A stretch of 64,000 bases of DNA from Branchiostoma floridae (Eukaryota; Chordata; Leptocardii; Amphioxiformes; Branchiostomatidae): positions 28,268,249 to 28,332,248 of the forward strand of contig NC_049979.1 in NCBI RefSeq assembly GCF_000003815.2. The letters are read 5' to 3'. Below are positions 43,819-52,487 of the stretch, in pieces. Below the pieces are notes generated by a model. That model was not told the origin of the DNA. It did no database searches and saw only the letters and a list, made by a program, of their open reading frames with translations. How positions within the stretch are numbered: position 1 is the first letter of the stretch; each line of letters begins with the position of its first letter. A program made the position numbers and the translations under genes.

Positions 43819-46800
43819 CTAGAAATATCAGTTTAAACGAAACAGTAATCATGTAATTCACAGCCACACATTGATATCCCTTTGCTCTTTTGGTGGGATG
43901 AATGCCATTACAATGATGCAAACAGACAAGAGAAAAGGAAAACGTATCATCCAAATTCAATGTTTACTGTGAAATATGTACACTGATGATAAAGCCGAAA
44001 ATAATTTAATCCTGGTTGGTAGAATATAGGATATAGGAGAATTCTTTTACACAGCCAGTGTGTACTTACTTTGCTTATAGTTATGTTGCAAGAGTTGTGA
44101 CTAAGTGTACATATAGGTGAAACCGGACGAAAGTTTGATTTGAAACAAGACTAGAAGATAAGAAATATGCAGTAACGGACCATATTGCCAGGAACAATTG
44201 AGTAATTGACTGGGAGGGGACCAAGGCCATAGACCGGGAAAACAAAAGGAAGATCGATCCGGTGGATCAAGGAGGCAGTCAACCACAGTGATGAAACGGA
44301 AACAAACTTAACCACGTTTGGGATTGTGTTCTCGCCGCAAAAGCGCCACCTACATCGGCTACATATAGCGGCGATAAGCAGAACTCCAGTTAAAAGCTCT
44401 GAGGAATGCGTCTGAGAGACATCGAAACGTAAGCAAAGTAAGTACATACTTGTTGTGTACAAGAATTGTCCTAGAGTCCATTCCAAGACACCATGAGGGT
44501 TTTTAGGCGATATTTATAATTAGTCTGAATTATTTTGAATAAAAGAATATCTGAGCCACAATAATTAAATTATTTTTAAAAAATTGACTGAGAAAGTACT
44601 CATATATTTGAATGCCTTTGAATATTTTAGAAACATTTTGAAAGTAACTGTACAAAAATATCTTTATTTAGAATAATTGTGAAACCTCTGTGTGATTATT
44701 TCACATTTACAAACATTTACAAAAAATGGTAAACCTCGCCAAATGGTTAAATTAGTTTATTGCCCCCATAAAAGTAAGCCCTATTGTTGTATCAGTATAT
44801 TTTTAGATTTCACTGGTGGATCCTTTGTGGTGGGCCATTGTTTCATGGCACCCAACCATACTTTGCAAGGATGTGTGAATTGCTATCTTCCCAGCCCACT
44901 GAACCATTTACAAAAAATGGTAGAAAATGGTAGATAATGGTAGAATGCTGTTATCATTATTTAGAAACCATTAGAAGTATCCAATTCCACACGATGAATA
45001 TTTCCAAAGTTTTACAGGACCAGGGAAATATTTATAAAGTTGAAACAGTGTTACAAATATTTCTGAAGTATCAAATGTCCTAGACATATAATTACAAAAC
45101 TTTAAAATCAATTCTAAACAATGGCCACAAACATCCGCATGGTGTCTTGGAATGGACTCTATATAAAACTGATAATAAGGGTTCCTACTAGGGCTGGGTA
45201 TCGGTACAGCGTACCGGTACAAAACCGGTTTTTCTTATTGGACCGGTCCAGAAAAACCGGACCTGAAAAAATTAGGTGGACCGGATGTTGGACCGATTAG
45301 AAAATTAACAGATTATTTTATAAGGCATTCACACGTTTTGGCGCTTGCAGGTGGAAGAAATTGCCAATCATACTGGTGCAGTTAGCGTTGTAGGATTTTA
45401 AAACGACAGTGTAAGTCTAATACTCCACCAAACAGATTTCTTTGTAGTGAAATGGACCATTGGTGTGAGTCATACTGCATCAGGTCCAGGTTCAGGTCCG
45501 GACCTGGACCTGATCCTCTGGACCTGAACCGGACCTGGACCGGAATGTTCTGTACCGGTACCCAGCCCTAGTTCCTACCGTTGGGACCCATGGTCTCCTG
45601 TAGTTTGTGATGATAGTGAGCCAGAATGGCATCCCTGTGGTTATGGAAGACGTCCCAGCTCGCGTTACACAGGAACAGGAGAGTCAGGTCGTAGGTTGGC
45701 GGCTTGTGCATCGGACTCTGCCAGTCCACCAGCCTTGCTGCGATGGGCCTGTCTCCGTCGTACTATGGTTAGGCAAGGACAAATCATTTTAATTTGTATA
45801 TCTGGAATTATATTTCATCATTTATGCATTAAGACTCAATAAAGTATCAAAGTATCTTGTAAAACAACGAAAGAAAACAAATGAATCTTGAGTGTAACAG
45901 CCATAATATACCGCTAGTTCACCTTTATCCGTGGAGTGACCTATATCCGTTGTCAGGGTATCTAAGGCGGGGCTTCAAGTTGACTGATGTTGGCTGCATA
46001 TTGCAATATTTTCAGTATATCAAAATAATTGCATTGCAAAACTACCGTCCACCATGAAATCCCTAAATGCCCTGTTTTTAAAAGCACGGATATTGGTTAC
46101 TCCCCGGATAAAGGTGAACTAGCGTTATACATTTCAACAAGAAAGGCAAAAAAGTGTTTTGTCGTACCTTAATCATGATATTGTTGATCCAACATTCCGT
46201 ATGACAAAGCACCTTACGCTTCGAGGTCTCCCCAAAGATAATCATGGGGTCCAACTTCTCCAGTCGAGCTACGAGGTCTGTCTGGACGTCAGGAAAAGCT
46301 GTGGCGAATTCCTTCACGCTTTTTTGATAAACGTGGGTTATTTCATCCTTCGCAGCTAAAGTATCTTTGGACGTCATGATCCAGTCGTACTGCTCGTCAA
46401 GGGGTTTGCCGAGACGGAGCTCCAGTAGATGTGACAGGCCGTGTAGCTGAGCCAGGGCCCCGGTAGCAAGCATCATCTCCTCACGGTCCAGCGGTTGGCG
46501 GTCGGGTTTGATAGAGAACCCCTGAGTTTTCAAGTTCTCCATTACCCTGACGGACAGCATGGAGTTTGGATCTGTAGCGGCGAAGTAGCATTTTGGCAGG
46601 AACAAGGAATCAGTAGGAGGAGGATTTTCTTCATCTTCATTCATTGGCGTAGATTCACGCTCTGTGTTTGAGATTAACACAGACAAGAGCTCGGGAACTG
46701 CATCAGAGTAAAACTTGACCTCCAACGTCTCGGCTCGGATATGAAAGTCCTTTGACCACTCTTCTGTTACGGTCAACGGCCGCGCAAAATCCGTCAGTTT

Positions 46801-47019
46801 AGCGACCAGACTGTAGCGCTGAGTTGTGCCATTCCTTGTCCCCATAGCATCAAAGGCGATGATGCTACTCATGAATCCTTCTCCTTCGCTGATGGATCCC
46901 TTGACATCGACGTCCGTGATGGTGATGCCCGGGAGATCCTTCTGCAATACCTGCTGCACCCAGGAGGGGGCGATGTCTGCTGCAGACTGGGGGATAGCGA
47001 TCTCGGATGCTGTTGCCAT
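43655..47019 (-). CDS. EcKinase-like (CHK kinase-like) protein, 3 exons, 399 residues
   Basis: Member of the ecdysteroid kinase-like family (EcKinase/DUF227, protein-kinase/APH fold), soluble enzymes thought to phosphorylate small hydroxylated molecules. Coding exons on the minus strand: 47019-46168, 45762-45579, 43818-43655; 852+184+164 nt gives 400 codons with phases 0 and 1 matching. ATG 47019 is chosen because it opens MATASEIAIPQS directly after a plausible acceptor (CTTGTTAAAG); reading further upstream needs a non-ATG start. Seen: N-terminal lobe with EGFMSSI and YSLVAKLT (ATP-side Lys), central VRVMENLK, catalytic-loop region LCHTECWINN (H273, E275, N279/N280), metal-site region LVDWQ (D297). 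Family members normally read HGDxWxxN, so the catalytic Asp is Glu here. Length agrees with the family (about 400). Substrate unknown. Confidence 0.9.
44195..44425 (+). pseudogene. Possible Penelope-like or related retroelement C-terminal remnant
   Basis: Plus-strand frames hold KAIDRENKRKID, then after a frameshift NKLNHVWDCVLAAKAPP, then SEECV, resembling the end of Penelope-type ORFs (REAIWI...NRD...LSHVWD). Broken by frameshifts and stops. Lies in EcKinase intron 2. Confidence 0.4.
45189..45570. mobile_element. hAT-type MITE at an EcKinase splice donor
   Basis: Inverted ends TAGGGCTGGGTA with ACCGGTAC-rich arms; 8-bp target duplication GTTCCTAC at 45181-45188 and 45571-45578. The right copy of the duplication is the donor sequence of EcKinase exon 2. 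Confidence 0.85.
45579..45762 (-). CDS. EcKinase-like coding exon 2
   Basis: Acceptor ACCATAG, donor AACG|GTAGGA. Encodes YDGDRPIAARLVDWQSP (the DWQ motif) and DLTLLFLCNASWDVF. Too short to be seen as one long frame, but phase-consistent with both neighbours. Confidence 0.88.
45910..46128. mobile_element. Foldback MITE family A, copy 7
   Basis: Begins ACCGCTAGTTCACC, ends GGTGAACTAGCGTTA, in EcKinase intron 1, where it falsely extends the exon-1 reading frame. Confidence 0.75.
46168..47019 (-). CDS. EcKinase-like coding exon 1
   Basis: 284 codons from ATG 47019 to NIMIK, donor AAG|GTACGA at 46167. Open reading frame beyond the donor runs into a foldback MITE and is not coding. Confidence 0.9.
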
Positions 47020-47744
47020 CTTCAGCCGTAGTTCTTTAACAAGAAAATAGAGAACATATGAACTGGGCTTTCTCACAGTTCAACCATCGATCTATGAAAA
47101 ACAACAGCCATAATTTCAACTGGACTTCACGTTGAGTAAGGGCGCGATCACATAGGTCGTGGGGTCGTCATACGATTTTGATGCGGTAAAATTTTGCAAG
47201 CTGTGACAGAAGTCAGAACCCAACCACTGACAAGGATCCAAGGGAGCCTTTTGTGTTGCAAGACAGCTGTACTCTGGAGGAAATACACATGCATAGCTGC
47301 CCCCCCCCCCCCAAAAAAAACACATTTAGTTAGCAATCGTACGACAACCGCACGTAAAATAAGGGTTTCCTATATATGTCCCATTCTATGGTTCATTTCT
47401 CGTTGTGTTGTCCAAATTCTAACTTGCTTGTACATGATATAACTTTTTATAAGATACAGAACCCCTAGAATGACAGTATTACTTGACTGGCAACATTTGC
47501 AAGGAAATACAACATATTTCCCCCACCACATGCAAAAATGGACTGTTCCAAAATTGACTTTAAAGAAGTCAACCCCCTTACACAAGTTTGCTTAGTGAAT
47601 CCACCCACATACGCAAGTTTGCTTATAAACTGACAGCGTAAATGTTTAACTAGAGGACAAAGGCTGACCTAATTTAGTTACAATAGTAACGGGCATATCG
47701 TTTTCCGAAAAGAAAAGGAGAAGGTACGAGAAAACTAAAAATTG

Positions 47745-47905
47745 TTAAGGGAATTTGTTATCACCAAGCACAGTACGGCATCTTCTCTGGATAGTTTTAA
47801 AGAACGCTTGCAGATAGATGTGCAAAAGTTAGGTGTGATGGGTCGTTCAGTGTAATATAACCAGCTGCTGTCGCGCCGCGTGCCTGCGAAGCTGCTGTGT
47901 TATAC
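47745..47905 (+). mobile_element. LINE 3'-end fragment, second copy
   Basis: Shares GGCATCTTCTCTGG, AAAGAACGCTTGCAGATAG and ATATAACCAGCTGCTG with 2545-2650, same orientation. Confidence 0.6.
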
Positions 47906-47914
47906 CTAATATCG

Positions 47915-48115
47915 CCAAGCAGATCTTGCGGTGGCATAAGCATCATCATCATCATCGGTCGACGTGATCAAATGTAGACATGTTCGCACATGTCTACACA
48001 CGACGGGGTTATACCGCCCCTTACGGGGTGACATACCCTTTCGTAGGCTAATTACATAAGATAGTATCATAAGCCGAGGAAGGAGTTTAGCCAGCAGAGG
48101 AGTTGCATGCGGTGG
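47915..48115 (+). repeat. hAT-type end fragment with a nested repeat
   Basis: AAGCAGATCTTGCGGTGGC and GAAGGAGTTTAGCCAGCAGAGG match the ends of the 25.1-kb element, split at about 47940-48080 by a repeat (TTATACCGCCCCTTACGGGG) that also occurs reversed at 14095-14230. Confidence 0.55.
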
Positions 48116-48119
48116 TATA

Positions 48120-49100
48120 TCTATCTAAAAAAAAAACAGACAGGGTCGGCTTTATTCGCTATTAATTAACTAAAGCGCCAAAACACTGTTTAATGGATAA
48201 TGAGTGTCACGTGCAAGCATCTTACAAACTCTTAGGCTTGCAATATATTTTCGCTGTGTTGATTTGTTTTCATTCTTCTGCCCCACTTAAGGGGGCACAC
48301 CCTAGTTTCTCGCCCCCATTGAAACCTATAGTTAAGAGACTTTTTTCAACGACGCCGTATTTCCCGGGAACTACACCTATACAGGGGGTAAACATGTACC
48401 ATGAGGTCTCACATATCTGATTTACAAGAAAATTCTAGTAATACAAATCTCACAATAATGAGATGCATGTCGAAAGCCCATAGTGGTGCAGGTGACGTCA
48501 TCGGTCAAGCTGCCCGGGCCGCTTCACTGTTTGCGTCTTCGTAGCGATACCCGGAAGCCAAGATTCGTCGGTAAAAACGTACCGAAAACAACATATAGGA
48601 GTCGAATTTTATGCTTTCAGTGATTTGGATCCGCTACGCTGATTTTACACTAAGTAACTGGGCACAAAACGGATGCTAAAATCCCCTTACTCCAAAAAAA
48701 ATTGGGACTACCATTGGGGTGTGCACCGTTATGTTCAAAAGGTGATCGTTTGCTAATCTTAAACTATCCTCTCTAAACCGCCGTGAACATGCAAAATGTT
48801 ATAGGTGAAATTACTGTAATGGTCAAGTCAGGAAGTGATCAAATGTTCAAAGCTTACCTGAGAGTTTGGTTGACGTGCCTTCTTCCTCAGAACACAAGGG
48901 TCAAACAGAGACCATTTGATGTGTTCACAGATAGTTACTCTAGCTGTATGTGTGGGCTGATCCCTTTCCGGGGTTGACCACTCGGTTATAGGGGTGGCTA
49001 TGCGTATTCTTTAGGGCTGTTTTGTTTGGGTTAGGGTTAGGGATAGGTTTAGGATTACTGTTGGGGTAACTGCCATTACAACTGTTTCGAATACAACATT
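48120..49100. other. Intergenic, nothing coding seen
   Basis: Between EcKinase and the RTK on the map. Holds one short (TTAGGG)2 at 49028-49045 and no frame with family resemblance. Confidence 0.5.
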
Positions 49101-49109
49101 GCAACAGCC

Positions 49110-49760
49110 ATGACTGACTCGCCTCGCACACTCGGTGATTAAGTTATATGGTGGTTATATCAAAGGACAAGGAGTTATGACACCATATACACCTCGCGGC
49201 GGGTCATGAATCCTGAATTAATGACCAGGGTAATGAAGGAAATGAAGCCTTCTGATTGGTCGACGCACGTCGTCGGGCTATATGATGATACATTTGGAAC
49301 CTCCTTATCACCCGAGAAAAGTCAGCTGAGGTAAGATTCCTTGACATTAGAGACTGTTTACGCCACTTGTTGCCTTCCAAGCAGACACCTCAAACATCAC
49401 CATACGAGCGATCGCTGTTTTTGTTGTCGTTCCGATGCAGTACCGTAACAAGCCGCTAGGGGGCCCAAATCTAATCGTTTCCAGGTCTCATCAAGGCCCA
49501 GTCACATACCAAATATCAATACCTGTCCGGGGTATTCGACGGTTGCAGCCTACCAGGACGTCAGTAGATTTGATTCAAAATTGATTTTCAAATTAGCAGA
49601 TCAAATTACTAGTTAGTATGCAAATTGATATTTTTCAAAACACCCGTTTTTTGCCTACCACTGCGTCACCATCGCGATCGCTCGTATACCGCATGAGTCA
49701 TAAGGTCATGCAAATGAGGAAGCGACAAAGCAAAAGTAAAGAAAGCAAAACTACACTGTT
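49110..49760 (+). promoter_or_regulatory. FReD-type upstream block, copy 1 (orphan)
   Basis: Carries the shared sequence ACACCATATACACCTC, then CTATATGAT, then GCTGAG|GTAAGA (GT at 49331), then TTAGAGACTGTTTACGCC and an AAAGCAAAACTACAC tail. No FReD exon follows; the next gene is the RTK on the other strand. A 282-bp MITE splits it at 49404-49685. Confidence 0.5.
49404..49685. mobile_element. 282-bp MITE inside FReD-type block copy 1
   Basis: Inverted ends ACGAGCGATCGC/GCGATCGCTCGT, flanked by AT. The paralogous block near 62095 shows the empty site CCATACC. Confidence 0.65.
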
Positions 49761-50629
49761 TTCTTTTTTGAGGCCTTAACCTTTGACATATTACCTAGGA
49801 TTCCTGTCCCCGCACATGCGTTCTGATCTCTGTGAGCATGGCTTATACACCTTTCTCACGCGGCGGCCATGATAGATCGAAGAAGAGGTCAATGAGGCAA
49901 ACAGACAAAACTTATTTCTAAATCATGTCCCATTTAGTTTTCCCCCAAACCACACAAATTTTCATGATATAAGATAGAATAATAAATATTACAAGAAGTG
50001 TTATGCACCGAAAGATGTAGCAATTTAGAGTAGTGTAGACTCCATAGTCCCTTAAGAGATGCAAAATAACATAATAATGCAAATTTTAAACGAATTTGCA
50101 GCCGTTCACTTATTGGTCGATTTCCTAATTGGCAGGCTACCATCGGTCGAACTGCTAATTATGATGGACAGCCTTTTGTTTGCCACATTGAACTCGTTTT
50201 AGATCTATCATGGCCGCCGCGTGAGAAAGGTGTATTACAGTTCCATTTTGATTGAGATGAAATTTGCATAACAATGTGTTTAATCAGAGCAGCTGTAGAC
50301 CTGACACCTGGACTATGTGGTAACACAAGGGTTTGAAGTCTGCCGCAGTTTATGCGTTGTAACAAGTCAGGCAGGAATAAGGAGAAGAACTGAGGACTCA
50401 AGTTGAAAAATTATTTGGGCCACTTGGGGCCATACAGTGTCACGCGGGCTAGCAGAACACGTGGGTACGGAGAACTTTACCTGACAGCGAGTTTCGGGTA
50501 CAGTCGGTATGTTTTTGTTCTTTCTGTGGTAAAGCAGTCATGTTGCATGTCCGCTATGTTATCTAGGCGAAGATGGTCTAACAAAGTGTGCGGTGCAACA
50601 TAGGCGCAACAGTTTGTAGGCCGAAAGCT

Positions 50630-50968
50630 AAGGGCACAACCCGCCGTAAGTGTAATTTGTCCGTACGTTTTTTTTTGTGGGGGGGGGGAGGCCACGTCCG
50701 CCACATATTTCTGAAAACGTTCAGGCTGTACAGGGCAGGCGCTTAGGCGCGTCGCCCGTACTGTTATGTACGGGGGGCAAATCTGCAGCCCGATGGCACA
50801 CAAAGTTTTGCCTGCACGTAAAGTTCTACGGAGTGTCTGCGTGCTCCAAAATCCGTCGGATTCCCTGCGAGTTGGTACGAAGGCGGTACTTACCACTTAC
50901 GGGTCCCAAAAGATTGCCCACGTTTTGGCACGTAGACAGCACGTGCACGTACGGCGGGTTGTGCCCTT
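50630..50968. mobile_element. 339-bp MITE with ends AAGGGCACAACCCGCC
   Basis: Inverted ends AAGGGCACAACCCGCCGTA, perfect over about 19 bp, flanked by AGCT on both sides. GC-rich, with a poly-G run near 50680. Confidence 0.65.
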
Positions 50969-51253
50969 AGCTTTAGGTGGGCGGGGTCGACTGAACAATA
51001 GGATTAAGTTTTGCATTGGACGTTGCTTAACGTTAACTTTAACATTGAACGTTATATCTTTATTTTGTATGTCTTCCATAACTAACAACCCGTTACAAGT
51101 AAATATAGCACAGCGTACCATTCCAAATATTTACGGTTTGTCAAACTTACATGAACTGCTAGAAATTCATCAGTCAATTTGATATTGGACTGTATGTTGG
51201 CTACTGTGGTTGATCACATTAATTACTACACATTAAAACACATGACTTCATAG

Positions 51254-51259
51254 TTTATT
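51254..51259 (-). terminator. Polyadenylation signal of the RTK
   Basis: AATAAA on the minus strand about 270 nt after the kinase stop codon. Confidence 0.55.
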
Positions 51260-51530
51260 GATGTCCCTTTGCACTAGCCCTAGAAAATCTACTTCTCTAA
51301 ACGTCTCGCACGTCCACAAACGCTTTAATCGAATGTAAAACTATATATACTTCATAACATTAAGTCACTTCCATACAATCAATTGTAACTGTAACATCTT
51401 TAACCTAGTAGATTAAAAAAGCCAGCAACACTCTGGACCCAAAACGCCTTCCATTCTTAGTGGTGGGATTTCAGAATATCACTGCATAGAACATCTTCGA
51501 AATATAAGATGGTGCAGGTGAACTTAAATG

Positions 51531-52487
51531 TTACACTACTGTTTCCATTTCAAAACCGGGGGTCAGTCGCAATAGTCTTGTCTCCACCTCATCCGGACTG
51601 GGTCTTTCCGACGGATTTTCGTGCCAACACGACATCATGACGTCATACATCTCTCCGGAACATTCCGGAGGCCGTCTGAGCCGGATTCCCCTCCGGAGTG
51701 TCCGTGCGAGACGCAGGCAGCTCGGGTTGTCATGCGGGTTGCCTCCGTAGTGTGGTTCTTGTCCCAGCGTGGCGATCTCCCACAGCAGCACGCCGAAGGA
51801 CCACACGTCACTCTGACAGGTGTATTCTCCTCTCTCTAAAACCTCCACAGACATCCAGTTCAAAGGAATGAACTCATTTTCCGCCATATTTTCTCTGTTT
51901 TTGTCATCATCATCTACGTCCTTGACAGGGGCGTACACGTCACGTCCAAGTCCAAAGTCGGCCAGCTTAGCTACGTGATCAGCGGTGATGAGTACGTTCC
52001 TAGCGGCCACGTCGCCGTGTGTGATCGCCAAGCGTTGGAGCTCCCGTAGAGCTCGGGCTATGTCTACAGCATAGAGGAAACCGTGTTCGAGAGGAGCAGC
52101 TCCGTTTTGTTTTTGAGCGTGTCGCAACAAACGCAGAAGGCTTCCTTTGGAGGCGTATTCCATCAGGATATACTTCTGTGAAGTCTCGTTTATCAAGCCT
52201 AATAGTTGAATGATGTTGGAGTGCGCGTTGTTGTGGTGTTCGTCTTCGTGTACAGTGACCAAGATGGCCGCTTCCCTGTAGAAGTTGCGGTAGCACTGCG
52301 CGTTTTTTCTGCGGACAGACTTGGCGGCGACACTGATGGTTTCCCCGCCAGGCGTGTGTAGTGTTCCCTGTATGACCTGTCCGAACCTCCCCAAGCCTAT
52401 CAGCTTACCGAGAGTCAGATGTCGGCTTGTCGTCTCCCAGCGACTCAACCAGCCAGGCCGGACGGTTTCTGCCAGATCTGCCTCAAC
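51531..52487 (-). CDS. RTK exon 2: tyrosine kinase domain
   Basis: Acceptor TATCTAAG|GTTGAG at 52488. Begins VEADLAETVRPGW, then the full kinase domain. There is no ATG at its start, which confirms it is an internal or last exon, not a separate gene. Confidence 0.92.
   Translation of the reverse strand, partial: VEADLAETVRPGWLSRWETTSRHLTLGKLIGLGRFGQVIQGTLHTPGGETISVAAKSVRRKNAQCYRNFYREAAILVTVHEDEHHNNAHSNIIQLLGLINETSQKYILMEYASKGSLLRLLRHAQKQNGAAPLEHGFLYAVDIARALRELQRLAITHGDVAARNVLITADHVAKLADFGLGRDVYAPVKDVDDDDKNRENMAENEFIPLNWMSVEVLERGEYTCQSDVWSFGVLLWEIATLGQEPHYGGNPHDNPSCLRLARTLRRGIRLRRPPECSGEMYDVMMSCWHENPSERPSPDEVETRLLRLTPGFEMETVV

Noticed and set aside
44151-44486. 111-codon minus-strand frame
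   Set aside because: Antisense to the Penelope-like remnant; the plus strand explains the sequence better.
49028-49045. Telomeric repeat
   Set aside because: Only two TTAGGG units; no array.
51531-52448. Separate one-exon kinase gene beginning at 52448
   Set aside because: The first codon there is TTG; an acceptor at 52488 joins it in phase 0 to the receptor ectodomain.
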